Assembly (NCBI RefSeq): GCF_000760695.4
Contig: NZ_JHEG04000001.1
Location: 4,422,895-4,486,894 of the forward strand
DNA length: 64,000 nucleotides
DNA from: Tolypothrix bouteillei VB521301
Lineage (GTDB): Bacteria; Cyanobacteriota; Cyanobacteriia; Cyanobacteriales; Nostocaceae
Reading direction: 5' to 3'
In this document: piece by piece, positions 1 to 8,483 of the stretch
Layout of the letters: each line of letters starts with the position of its first letter
Position numbering within the stretch: the stretch's first letter is position 1
Notes under the pieces: model-generated
Databases searched by the model: none
What the model was told of the DNA's origin: nothing
What the model saw: only the letters and a program-made list of their open reading frames with translations
Made by a program: the position numbers and the translations under genes

Positions 1-733
1 GGGAGAGATAATCATTCAATGAAATGGTATGAGGATAAAAATAATGTTTATAGTGGACTCATTGAGACTCAAGAAAAAATTTGAATCTGATAACTTCCGG
101 AAAAGATAGGGCATTACTTGAAGGTGTTAACACTCACTAAAGCTAGTTGAAAAGAGCGTTTATAAATAATATGGTGTAAGATTGACATAAATTAGCATTC
201 GAGATTTACAACTCAACTAGCAGACTATTATAATTAACTTCATTTGGGAGTGAGGAATTTTAGCAAACCGTTCATCCTAAGATGAACAGCCACAGTATTG
301 AAGGCTTCACATCAAAAAAACCTTCTAACTTGTTGGCGAAAACTCTAGGATCTTGGACAAATTGGTGATATGCGAACAGTAAACAAAGATCTTTGGGGTT
401 GATAACACTACTCACCTATGACGTAGATACAAATCTCACCAAAATCAGATGGCTGTTACTAGATCTCGCGATTAAATGCTTGTAGCAGCTTCTGTTTTTG
501 TTAGCGATGCGCTACGAGATTAGCTTGCCAAATTGTAGTCAGCAATACAAATGACCTCTAAAAATTTGATTCGTCGAGCTGACGCGTAGCAAGATTTTTC
601 TGATTTCCTCAATGAAAAGTCATGGAGTTCCGTATGATTACACAATCTTTATTTTTGTGCTCAAACAAAGGCTACTTATTGCTTAGTAGAGATTTTAACA
701 TTAAAAAGCAGTCAAAGAAATTCAGTGATGGGG

Positions 734-761
734 TTGACACAGATATTCACAGTAGTAGAAT
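734..761 (+). promoter_or_regulatory. Candidate sigma-70-type promoter upstream of mgtE
   Basis: TTGACA at 734-739 and TAGAAT at 756-761 are separated by 16 bases. An inverted repeat (AGTAGA, one base, TCTACT; 754-766) overlaps the -10 element and could be an operator. If used, transcription would begin near 768 and give a leader of about 250 nt before the mgtE start. The rest of 1-900 holds no recognisable gene. Confidence 0.4.
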
Positions 762-882
762 CTACTCAGATCCACAGACATCAGGGCAGTAAGAAATTTG
801 GTTGTCTGGATATCAAAGTTTCCTATACTGAAGCTTCAGCATCTACCGGATCACACGGTTCCGGGTTAGTATTATGACTTAG

Positions 883-1018
883 CGATTCCATTTTATTTTA
901 GGAATCGATGTTGATTTTTTGAGGGTTATGGACCAGAGCCCACAAGACGACGGCAGTACCAACCTCCTCTGAGCTGGCGAGTTTGTCTCCCAGCGCGGGG
1001 GAGACCATAGGAGGTTTT
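883..1018 (+). promoter_or_regulatory. Structured mgtE leader that can mask its ribosome binding site
   Basis: Directly before mgtE, AACCTCCT (961-968) is the exact complement of AGGAGGTT (1009-1016), which contains the Shine-Dalgarno sequence AGGAGG (1009-1014). Inside it a second perfect stem pairs GTCTCCC (985-991) with GGGAGAC (999-1005). A competing pairing, GCTGG (973-977) with CCAGC (990-994), cannot form together with the inner stem. Further upstream CGATTCC and GGAATCG near 883-907 form another hairpin, soon followed by a T-run. This suggests translational control of magnesium import by an RNA switch. It does not show the conserved blocks of the M-box (ykoK) riboswitch that I know, so the class is unknown. 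Confidence 0.55.
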
Positions 1019-1021
1019 ATG

Positions 1022-2371
1022 ATGCTCACTGAGGATATTCGCAATTTAGCCATTGACATTGCAGACCTCAACCAACTTAAGTTGGATTTGAATGGTTTGC
1101 AACCTGTTGACGCCGGGGACTACATTGCACAATTGCCCAAGAAGAAAAGGGCGATCGCATTTCGCTTGCTGAATAAATGTCAGGCGATCGATGTATTTGA
1201 ATACTTACCTCCAGACGTGCAGGAGGATTTGATTAATTCCCTACACGATATTCAAGTTGCCCAGATTGTTGAAGCAATGAGTCCCGACGAACGGGCAGAA
1301 TTATTTGACGAACTGCCAGCCGGAGTTGTGAAACGGCTATTACAAACACTTAGTCCAGAAGAACGTCAAGCCACAGCAACCATTCTCGGCTATTCTGAAG
1401 GCACTGCAGGACGCGTCATGACAACAGAATACGTGCGCTTGCGGGAAGGACTGACAGTCGGGGAAGCGCTCAGCAAAATCCGTCTTCAAGACAAAGACAA
1501 AGAGACTATCTACTACGCCTATGTGACTGACGATAATCGCAAGCTCGTAAGTGTTGTTTCCTTGCGCCAGTTAATATTTACTTTCCCTGATGTCTTAATA
1601 CGAGAAATAGCTAGCTCTCGCGTTGTTAGAGTCACAACAGAAACGTCTCAGGGAGAAGTAGGTCGTATTATGAAGCGGTATGACCTGATTGCCATTCCCG
1701 TTGTGGATCGAGAAGACAGACTTGTAGGAATCGTTACTATTGATGATGTCATAGACATTTTGGAAGAAGAAGCCACAGAAAACATTCAAAAACTGGCTGG
1801 CGTAAGTGGTGGCGATGAAGATGCATTGTCCCCTCCCCACGTAACTATACGCAAGCGATTACCTTGGCTGTTAGCAAATATTGTTTTGTACATTGGTGCA
1901 GCCAGCGCTATCTCACCTTTTCAGGGAGTCATTTCACAGGTGCCGGTTTTGGCAATCATCATGCCGATTTTAGCTAATAGCAGTGGCAACGTAGCCTTCC
2001 AAGTTGTGTCAGTGACAGTCAGAGGTATTGGCGTAGGAGAGGTCACACCAAAAGATACAATACCGCTTCTACGTAAAGAAGTATTGGCAGGTGTGGGTAC
2101 AGCCATAGCATTAGGTATAGCCCTTGGCATACTTTCCCTCATTTGGTCGCCTCCTCAAGATCGCTGGGTCTCGGTAATAGCAGGAATGGTAATGATAGCG
2201 AATGTCATTTTAGCAGCCACCTTAGGAACGCTATTACCAATGGGTTTAAAGCGGATCAATCTCGATCCAGCCCTCATTAGCGGTCCCCTCATGACAACAA
2301 CTTTAGATGCTCTTGGGTTTTTCACATTCCTATCGATGATCTCATTTGCTTTACACGTCTTCAGGGGGTAG
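1022..2371 (+). CDS. mgtE: Magnesium transporter MgtE
   Basis: MgtE-family Mg2+ channel of the plasma membrane. The order is typical: an acidic helical N domain (about residues 20-130), a CBS pair (about 135-260, with the second-CBS signature GIVTIDDVIDILEEEA), and a five-helix membrane domain (about 285-449). The pore region contains MPILANSSGNVAFQ and the last helices contain SGPLMTTTLDALGF. Two adjacent ATGs (1019 and 1022) are possible; 1022 sits 7 bases after AGGAGG and is preferred, 1019 only 4. An in-frame TTG at 983 lies inside the leader hairpin and is unlikely. In the family, the N and CBS domains sense cytosolic Mg2+ and close the pore. The gene stands alone and converges on the next gene. 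Confidence 0.93.
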   Translation: MLTEDIRNLAIDIADLNQLKLDLNGLQPVDAGDYIAQLPKKKRAIAFRLLNKCQAIDVFEYLPPDVQEDLINSLHDIQVAQIVEAMSPDERAELFDELPAGVVKRLLQTLSPEERQATATILGYSEGTAGRVMTTEYVRLREGLTVGEALSKIRLQDKDKETIYYAYVTDDNRKLVSVVSLRQLIFTFPDVLIREIASSRVVRVTTETSQGEVGRIMKRYDLIAIPVVDREDRLVGIVTIDDVIDILEEEATENIQKLAGVSGGDEDALSPPHVTIRKRLPWLLANIVLYIGAASAISPFQGVISQVPVLAIIMPILANSSGNVAFQVVSVTVRGIGVGEVTPKDTIPLLRKEVLAGVGTAIALGIALGILSLIWSPPQDRWVSVIAGMVMIANVILAATLGTLLPMGLKRINLDPALISGPLMTTTLDALGFFTFLSMISFALHVFRG

Positions 2372-2392
2372 AAAATTCGGCACAAGGTGCAG

Positions 2393-2412
2393 GGGGAAAA
2401 CACTTGTTCCCC
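2393..2412. terminator. Possible terminator between convergent genes
   Basis: GGGGAA (2393-2398) and TTCCCC (2407-2412) form a small hairpin in the 72-bp gap between convergent mgtE and the minus-strand glycoside-hydrolase-like gene. The T-run is weak on both strands. Confidence 0.3.
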
Positions 2413-2443
2413 TTGTCTACCTTGTCCCCTTAACGACTATTCC

Positions 2444-3943
2444 CTAATTTCGGCAGAACTTGCGCTCGTTATCATGCTCTGGGTCTTGCCAAGAATAGGC
2501 AAAATGGCTAACTCCTCTTAATTGCGGAGTCGTTTGACGAAGTGCTTGCATTTGCGCTTCTAAGGATGGACGGTTGCTTACAGATTCTCCCCACTTACCG
2601 GCTAGAGCTGGAATAACTGTGGTGTTTGGTGATGCTACATTTAAAACTCGTTGTACTTGAGACACAATACAATCAGCATTAGAACAATTTGCATAAGACA
2701 TGGGATGCCATTCCAGAGAACTTGGGAATTTATCCCAAGGTTGTAAGCGAGAGTCATACCCCCGACCCACCATTTGGTTCCCGTCGGGAAAGAAAACGGC
2801 ACCAGCTGGAATTCCCGCCTGTTGTACCGGATAGGCAGCTAGATTGACAAAATCTAGAATGCCTTGCATGGCATGGGCAACGGATAGCTGCCATAACTCC
2901 ACCTGCAGTTGTGGTTGTCTTTGGTCTGGAGGAATAATCGACTTTTGTTCTGTTGCGGAAGTGCGACCCTGCCACAAAGGTTCTCCTTCTTGAGGATAGA
3001 GTTGATCGACTTCAGCAATATCACCTGCTGTTACATATCCCTTACTTAAAAAACGCCGAATTAAATCTAGCCCTTTGTAATTCAGTGCGCGTTGAAACAA
3101 GGCTTGTTGAGTCGCATCACTGTACAACCATAAATCTGTGACTTTGGTTGCGATCGAGTCACTTCCTGCCTGTCTTGGGTAGCGTACATAGTCAAAGAGC
3201 ACTCCATCGGGACGACGTCGCAACACCTCTTGCAGCATTTGGTAGTAGTCGCGTTTTGCTTGTAAGTTATAAGGGTCAATAAAAACTTGAGAATTATTAT
3301 CTACAACGTATAAGCTCGTTTGCCCCTTACCATTACGAGCGATTGCTCCTTCCCGATCTGGACGCTGGGCGTAAGTATAGCCAAAATTAGTTGTAAACAT
3401 CCAAGCATAAACCTTCAGACCTCGTTCTCGCCCTTTTTGAATAGCTTCCGCAAGCAGGTCTGTTTTTTCTGTCCCTGGTGTGCGAACAACGGAAGGCCAA
3501 ATTGTTGGGTTAGCCCCTGTTGGTAGCAAGACTTGTCCGTCATAAAAAACTTCCAAATAAACTTGGTTGTAACCCTTGTTAACAATCCGATCCATAACTT
3601 GATCGATGCTTCCTTGGCGAGCATCACAAGGGTATAAACGCAACCAGATTGCTTGAATTTGTGGCCAATTGCGGTTTCGGCATTCCTGTAAATCTCTTGC
3701 CTGTGTTTGTACCAATTGCTGGTAGCGCTTTTGAGCAACTTGTTTGCCTTTGAGTGCTGACAAACGCAAGTTTTCTTTTTCTTGCGCTGCCTCTGGCGAA
3801 AGCTGGCAATACTCGGTTCGTTGCGCTTTTGCAGATTGATTGTCTATCCAAGGCATCAGCAACCCGGTAGTGAAAAGAGCAGCTGCTAACAGGTGTTGCC
3901 AAAAAAATATTGGTTTTACAACACTCAAAGAACGTTTAGACAT
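2444..3943 (-). CDS. Secreted glycoside-hydrolase-like protein (GHL10/YngK type)
   Basis: Protein of 499 aa with an N-terminal signal peptide (Lys/Arg start, hydrophobic stretch about residues 15-30, AKAQ cleavage region) and a TIM-barrel-like domain of the family-10-like glycosyl hydrolases. Diagnostic blocks are a strand with GYNQVYLEVFYDGQ, then GLKVYAWMFTTNFGYTY, a VFIDPYNLQAKRDYYQ segment, and PDGVLFDYVRYPR, the usual active-site strand of this group. Activity on a wall or matrix polysaccharide is an inference. A long insertion (about 290-370) separates the last conserved strands from YANCSNADCIVSQVQRVL. It starts at the only upstream ATG, next to an AT-rich region, and appears monocistronic. 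Confidence 0.75.
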   Translation of the reverse strand: MSKRSLSVVKPIFFWQHLLAAALFTTGLLMPWIDNQSAKAQRTEYCQLSPEAAQEKENLRLSALKGKQVAQKRYQQLVQTQARDLQECRNRNWPQIQAIWLRLYPCDARQGSIDQVMDRIVNKGYNQVYLEVFYDGQVLLPTGANPTIWPSVVRTPGTEKTDLLAEAIQKGRERGLKVYAWMFTTNFGYTYAQRPDREGAIARNGKGQTSLYVVDNNSQVFIDPYNLQAKRDYYQMLQEVLRRRPDGVLFDYVRYPRQAGSDSIATKVTDLWLYSDATQQALFQRALNYKGLDLIRRFLSKGYVTAGDIAEVDQLYPQEGEPLWQGRTSATEQKSIIPPDQRQPQLQVELWQLSVAHAMQGILDFVNLAAYPVQQAGIPAGAVFFPDGNQMVGRGYDSRLQPWDKFPSSLEWHPMSYANCSNADCIVSQVQRVLNVASPNTTVIPALAGKWGESVSNRPSLEAQMQALRQTTPQLRGVSHFAYSWQDPEHDNERKFCRN

Positions 3944-4261
3944 ACGTAGAACTATAAGTACAAAACAATCATCAACCTCAACTTGTATTCATTCAAATGA
4001 GATGTATATTGAATGCCATAGTATAAGGTTTAGAAGTCCATGTGCCATAGACTTCTAAAGCTTGATTTCTGTTGCCAAATTTTACAATTTAGTTTGCGTG
4101 GATTTTTAAGTTAAATATAATACTTCAATTTAAGTTTTCAACTCGCTGGCTTACCGGAAAGTTCAATTGGTATTCAGCAATATCACTTAATGATATGTTA
4201 TACAATAAACTTTTATAAAAATTATTTTTTCGGATCTCCGACTTCTCTAGAAATACAGATG

Positions 4262-4395
4262 GTGATTCAGAGGTCCAATCCCTCCCCTTCTCAAAAGGCT
4301 CCACCTGGTAATACCTTCTTTAGAGGCTCCGCCTCCTGGCGAGGCAGAGCCTTGCGGACTGCATTCCCACCTAGAGGCTGAGAACGAGAAAGTAC
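4262..4395. repeat. Dispersed palindromic repeat in the spacer before psb27
   Basis: The gap 3944-4495 has no credible gene. It holds short palindromes such as GAGGC-tcc-GCCTC (4323-4335) followed by CATTCCCA and GAGGCTGAGAACGAG. Relatives lie at 40101-40126, 44353-44397 and 61834-61860, usually with an arm TTCCCAGG and its complement CCTGGGAA. This is a dispersed intergenic repeat family of the genome. Confidence 0.6.
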
Positions 4396-4495
4396 CGAAT
4401 GACAGGTCTCATCCCCCATTAACCAGTTGTATCCTTTTAAAAGTCGGGGATTTGACCGAGCACTGAGAAAAACAGAATTATGTAATAAATCGCAC

Positions 4496-4897
4496 TTATG
4501 CGCCACGCCGGAGTGCTGACTCAACCTGCTGAAACTCTTGTTCCAAACGGTCTTTAAGTTTTTTTGGTACGGGACGGTTGGGGTAGGAACTGTAGTGTCC
4601 GGCTAGGGAGTTAAGAGCTGTTCTCATGGTAGTAAAGGAATTCAGACCAGCGACAGAAGGATCGCGCTGATAGCGGGCGGCAAAATCATTTATCTTTTTA
4701 CGTGCTTCTGTTTGAACTGCTGTTTTGTTTGGTGCGTCTTCTGTTACGTCTAAGGCAGTTCTTAAGGTGCTAACTACAGTTAAGGTGTCTTGAGAGTAAT
4801 TCCCTGTTAAAGCACCCACTTCGTTAGTAGAACAGCCCACTAAACCAACAACGACTACCAAAACTAGGGCAAGTAGACGTGACCAATAGCGCTTCAT
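4496..4897 (-). CDS. psb27: Photosystem II assembly lipoprotein Psb27
   Basis: Psb27 of 133 aa. It has a lipoprotein signal (hydrophobic residues 8-20, lipobox VGLVGC with the modified Cys near 22) followed by the four-helix Psb27 fold. Recognisable blocks are LTGNYSQDTLTVVSTLRTAL, INDFAARYQRD and TALNSLAGHYSSYPNRPVP, then an amphipathic end. It is anchored on the lumenal side of the thylakoid, binds CP43 during PSII assembly and repair, and keeps the manganese cluster site accessible before extrinsic subunits attach. Length and sequence are normal. It is not in an operon; both sides are repeat-rich spacers. Confidence 0.95.
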   Translation of the reverse strand: MKRYWSRLLALVLVVVVGLVGCSTNEVGALTGNYSQDTLTVVSTLRTALDVTEDAPNKTAVQTEARKKINDFAARYQRDPSVAGLNSFTTMRTALNSLAGHYSSYPNRPVPKKLKDRLEQEFQQVESALRRGA

Positions 4898-4917
4898 AAA
4901 ACCTCGTGGGAAGTGTG

Positions 4918-5562
4918 GAAACCTTGTGCTTTAGGTTGAGGAGGAAACACGACGCAAGTCCATGCCAGTTGCTACAAAGGGAGAAACCCCCTCGGAGTTC
5001 GCCTGTCGCCTACAAAAGAAAACCTTTCTGCAGCGCTGGACTCACCGCAACGCACTGACTCCTCTAAGGACAGTCGTCTTGAAATCCATTACCGCCTTGG
5101 GGTGACTCAATATCGTGTAGTTTTGCGATCTACTTTCGTTCGGGCAATTACGAACTGATATCTTTCACCCCTTTAGGTTCGTCAGCCCCCTAAGACGGGA
5201 AACCCCTCTGGGTTCGCCAGTTGCTTGCGAAAGGAAACCTTTCTATTGCACTGGTCTCACCGCCTGTGGGGCTAGACTCACCTGTACGCATAATGGGTTG
5301 CTCCTAAGAGCCTTCCCTTGCGGGAGTAATGTTAGCCTTGCCAAAGTTATTGGTCGGTACCCTTACGGGTTCGGCAATATCCTGCGACGGGAAACCCGTC
5401 TTCAGATTTGCCTCACTATTTAGATAGCACTGCCTTACCCCTTGTAAAGCTGTTTAACCATCTAATTCTAGAGCTATGGACTGGCAATGCATCCACAGGT
5501 AGGACTTTAACTCTTGCCAATAACGTAGTTCAGTTAAGAACTTAGGCGGGTCAGCTAACTAA
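4918..5562. repeat. Repeat-rich non-coding spacer
   Basis: About 650 bases with no plausible reading frame. It carries several related pieces of the type GGGAAACCC-TCTGGGTTCGCC (near 4978, 5199 and 5390) and mirrored AAAGGAAACCTTTCT blocks (near 5018 and 5237). These look like decayed copies of a dispersed cyanobacterial intergenic repeat. I see no tRNA or open protein remnant. Confidence 0.45.
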
Positions 5563-5567
5563 AGCTT

Positions 5568-5606
5568 GGGGCACGAAGCCCCGTTACTTTAGTACGGGGT
5601 GCTGAC
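5568..5606 (+). mobile_element. IS200/IS605-like end hairpin (remnant)
   Basis: CCCCG (5579-5583), a single unpaired T (5584), TAC, a TTTA loop (5588-5591), GTA and CGGGG (5595-5599) make a hairpin with one extrahelical T, the form bound by the TnpA transposase of IS200/IS605 elements. It is followed by TGCTGAC. An alternative hairpin GGGGC-acgaa-GCCCC (5568-5582) shares the CCCC arm. No tnpA or tnpB gene is nearby, so this would be a remnant or a non-autonomous copy. Confidence 0.35.
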
Positions 5607-5675
5607 ATGCAACAAGTGAAACAATACCTAAATCAACGTCCATCCTATCCTGGAATGGTATCTTGGGGATCAACT

Positions 5676-5718
5676 TATTGGTTGGTGATTGGTGCTTGGT
5701 GCTTGGTGCTTGGTAAAA
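5676..5718. repeat. Short tandem heptamer repeat (TGGTGCT type)
   Basis: About four copies of a 7-base unit (TTGGTGA, TTGGTGC, ...) precede CAACTAACAACTAACAA just downstream of cofH. This is a short tandemly repeated repetitive sequence of the sort common between genes in heterocystous cyanobacteria. Confidence 0.6.
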
Positions 5719-5721
5719 CAA

Positions 5722-6861
5722 CTAACAACTAACAAACTGATAAAGCGTATCCCTCTGCTGGTACGGACGATTTATAGATGCGATCGCATTTTGTAAAGTT
5801 TCGACTTCCATATTCGTACCACCCTGAGCACCCGCCATTGAGGTAATGTGTTCCTCCATCAACGTGCCACCGATATCGTTACAACCCCACTTTAAAGCTT
5901 CTGTTGCACCACTTAAGCCCAGTTTTACCCAACTTGGTTGATGGTTGGGTATCCAATTTCCCAAGAAAATTCTTGCCACTGCAGTGAGTAACAGCGCGTC
6001 AGCCAAGACAGGTTGTTCTCGTCCCACACGGCGGCGTAAGGATTTCGGGGCTTCTTTACCAACAAAAGGTAACAGTATAAATTCGGTAATGAAAGCTGGG
6101 TATTCCCGATTGAGCGCAGTTTTTTGGAGATGTCGTAATTTTTCCAAATGTCTTATTTGTTGCTCTGGTGTCTCAATATGACCTGATAACATCGTACTGG
6201 TGGTGTGCAAACCCAGTTTGTGAGCTGTAGTCATAATTTCCAGCCAAGTCCCCGTGTCTATTTTCTCCGGACAAAGAATACGTCTGACTTCGTCATCTAA
6301 AACTTCAGCTGCCGTTCCCGGCATAGAGTCCACCCCAGATTCATGCAAAGCTAGAATAACATCAGCGTACTCTAGCCCATCTTCTCTTGCTATAAATTGC
6401 ACTTCTTGAGGAGAGAAAGCGTGTAGGTGTATCTTGGGAAATTTTTCCTTGATAGTTTCTACAAGCTGACGGTAGTAAAGCAAAGATTTACCATTTACCT
6501 TTGCTTGTAGGTTCAATCCTCCCTGCATGCAAATTTCGGTTGCACCTCGCCGTACAGCATCCGTTGTCTTTTCCAAAATCTGTGCCCAATCTAGCCAGTA
6601 AGACCCCTGTTCTGTTGCATCTCGGCGAAAAGCACAGAAGCTACAATGCTGCTCGCAAATATTGGTAAAGTTAATATTGCGGTTAATAACGTAAGTTACA
6701 ATGTCTCCTGTTTGCTGTTGACGCAATTTGTCAGATGTAGCGCGAATGGCAGCAATTGCAGTCGGATCGGTTTGTTTTAACAAAACCAGTCCTTCTTCAG
6801 AAGACAAATCATACCCCCCAAGGGTACGGTCAAGGATAGCATCAACAGTTACAGTAACCAC
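5722..6861 (-). CDS. cofH: FO synthase subunit 2 (CofH)
   Basis: Radical-SAM enzyme of 379 aa that joins tyrosine-derived 2-iminoacetate chemistry to the flavin precursor to make 7,8-didemethyl-8-hydroxy-5-deazariboflavin (FO), the antenna of cyanobacterial photolyase. The 4Fe-4S motif CEQHCSFC (Cys 69, 73, 76) is in its usual place. MCMQGG-like [16 protein letters not shown] and GWMPGT-like [16 protein letters not shown] are family marks. It starts with GTG: an in-frame TAA lies one codon upstream, so no earlier start exists. CofG is not next to it in this window. The C-terminal segment [15 protein letters not shown] is complete. Confidence 0.92.
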   Translation of the reverse strand: MVTVTVDAILDRTLGGYDLSSEEGLVLLKQTDPTAIAAIRATSDKLRQQQTGDIVTYVINRNINFTNICEQHCSFCAFRRDATEQGSYWLDWAQILEKTTDAVRRGATEICMQGGLNLQAKVNGKSLLYYRQLVETIKEKFPKIHLHAFSPQEVQFIAREDGLEYADVILALHESGVDSMPGTAAEVLDDEVRRILCPEKIDTGTWLEIMTTAHKLGLHTTSTMLSGHIETPEQQIRHLEKLRHLQKTALNREYPAFITEFILLPFVGKEAPKSLRRRVGREQPVLADALLLTAVARIFLGNWIPNHQPSWVKLGLSGATEALKWGCNDIGGTLMEEHITSMAGAQGGTNMEVETLQNAIASINRPYQQRDTLYQFVSC

Positions 6862-6928
6862 AGGTTAGTAGAAGCAGACGGTTAACATTTTTGCTTTTTA
6901 AGCATGACATATTTTTACCCATTTGGGA

Positions 6929-6975
6929 CGAGGGAGAAAGGGAGACAAGGGGGACAAGGGAGACAAGGGAGACAA
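6929..6975. repeat. Purine-rich tandem repeat (GGGAGACAA type)
   Basis: Four to five imperfect copies of the 9-base unit GGGAGACAA lie in the 296-bp gap between divergent cofH and the next gene. The same unit type occurs, translated, inside the gene at 8484 (near 9230-9300). Confidence 0.6.
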
Positions 6976-7157
6976 CTGACAAAAGATTGTGCCGATTAAT
7001 TGTTAGTATAAAGCATGACTAATTACTAACAAAAATTCCTGGAAAATAGAATTTTTGAAGAAATTATAAGACAATAACCTTTAACCTTTCATTAAATTAT
7101 TTCAAGCCAAAGTCAGCCGAACTACAAAAACTTTGTTGCCCATACAAGTATTTCTCA

Positions 7158-8402
7158 ATGAGTATCATCCAACCTAATTCACTTTTGTTAGTACCAACAG
7201 GTCCTTTAAGGATTTCTGAATTGCCACCCAAAAGCTCGTCCATAGGAGATGAAGCCGTTCTATTTTCCCTGGTTATCCCAACTTATAATGAAGCGGCAAA
7301 TATCAAAAAAATGATTGGGGTCTTGAGTGGGTTGCTAGATGACTCCATACCCGGTAACTACGAACTAATTGTAGTTGATGATAACAGTCCAGATTGTACC
7401 TGGGACATTGCACAGTCTTTAATGCGGGAATATCCCCAACTCCGAGTGATGCGGCGTCAACACGAAAAAGGTCTTTCTAGTGCGGTCGTTCGTGGATGGC
7501 AGGTGGCTCGAGGTAATATTTTAGGAGTCATTGATGGCGATTTGCAACATCCACCTCACGTCCTCTTAGAACTGTTAAATACTATTGAACGAGGAGCTGA
7601 TTTAGCAGTTGCTAGCCGTCACGTAGATGGTGGGGGGGTAAGTAGCTGGAGTTTTATCAGGCGTTTCTTATCCCGTGGCGCTCAAATCTTGGGACTCATT
7701 ATTTTGCCCGGAGTCCTGGGTAGAGTGTCAGATCCCATGAGCGGTTATTTTATGGTACGCCGAAATTGTCTTGTCGGTAAAACTTTGAATCCTGTTGGTT
7801 ATAAAATCCTTTTGGAAGTTATCGGGCGGGGTCGTATAAACCAAATTGGTGAAGTAGGATATGTATTTTGCGAACGGAAACAGGGTGAAAGTAAAGTGAC
7901 ATGGAAACATTATTTTGATTACTTGTATCATTTAATTCGCTTGCGCCTGTCTACAGGAAAGTTGGGACGCTTGAGTCAACGTTTGGGTTTTCCTATCGGT
8001 CGCTTTGTTCGCTTTGGGTTAGTAGGGTTAAGTGGCGTTTTTGTAGATATGACCGTGCTTTACTTGTTAAGTGATTCTACGACTTTAGATTTGCCCCTCG
8101 CTCTCAGCAAAATTATTGCAGGGGAAATCGCAATTTTCAATAACTTTTTATGGAACGATCTTTGGACTTTTAGTGATGTTTCAAGTCTACAAAATCAATG
8201 GCATCAGCGCATTTTACGGTTTTTAAAATTCAATATTATTTGCCTAGCTGGCTTAACATTAAATGTGTTTGTCTTACAGCTAGTGTTTACCTTTATGATT
8301 CCCAATCGCTACGTTGCTAACTTAATTGCAATTGCAGTTGCTACCATTTGGAACTTTTGGGTTAATTTAAAATTGAGTTGGCGGGTGACACAGGTGAAGT
8401 AG
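7158..8402 (+). CDS. Polyprenol-phosphate glycosyltransferase (GT2) fused to a GtrA domain
   Basis: Protein of 414 aa with two parts. Residues about 35-260 are a GT2 domain of the dolichol-phosphate mannose synthase type (VIPTYNEAANI, VVDDNSPD, and the metal-binding DGDLQHPP near 126). Residues about 285-412 are a four-helix GtrA membrane domain. Such fusions charge undecaprenyl or dolichyl phosphate with a sugar and help present it across the membrane. The following gene encodes a multi-pass glycosyltransferase that would use such a lipid-linked sugar, so the two may work as donor maker and user. The gap to that gene is 81 bases. Confidence 0.85.
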   Translation: MSIIQPNSLLLVPTGPLRISELPPKSSSIGDEAVLFSLVIPTYNEAANIKKMIGVLSGLLDDSIPGNYELIVVDDNSPDCTWDIAQSLMREYPQLRVMRRQHEKGLSSAVVRGWQVARGNILGVIDGDLQHPPHVLLELLNTIERGADLAVASRHVDGGGVSSWSFIRRFLSRGAQILGLIILPGVLGRVSDPMSGYFMVRRNCLVGKTLNPVGYKILLEVIGRGRINQIGEVGYVFCERKQGESKVTWKHYFDYLYHLIRLRLSTGKLGRLSQRLGFPIGRFVRFGLVGLSGVFVDMTVLYLLSDSTTLDLPLALSKIIAGEIAIFNNFLWNDLWTFSDVSSLQNQWHQRILRFLKFNIICLAGLTLNVFVLQLVFTFMIPNRYVANLIAIAVATIWNFWVNLKLSWRVTQVK

Positions 8403-8483
8403 TTCTTGAGGAATTGGGGATTGTTACAGGAACAAAGTACTGGGAGTTGTGAGTTATAAGTTATGAGCGATCGCAAATGATGT

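Noticed and set aside
768..1018. M-box (ykoK) magnesium riboswitch
   Set aside because: The conserved M-box blocks I know were not found; only the Shine-Dalgarno-masking structure is claimed.
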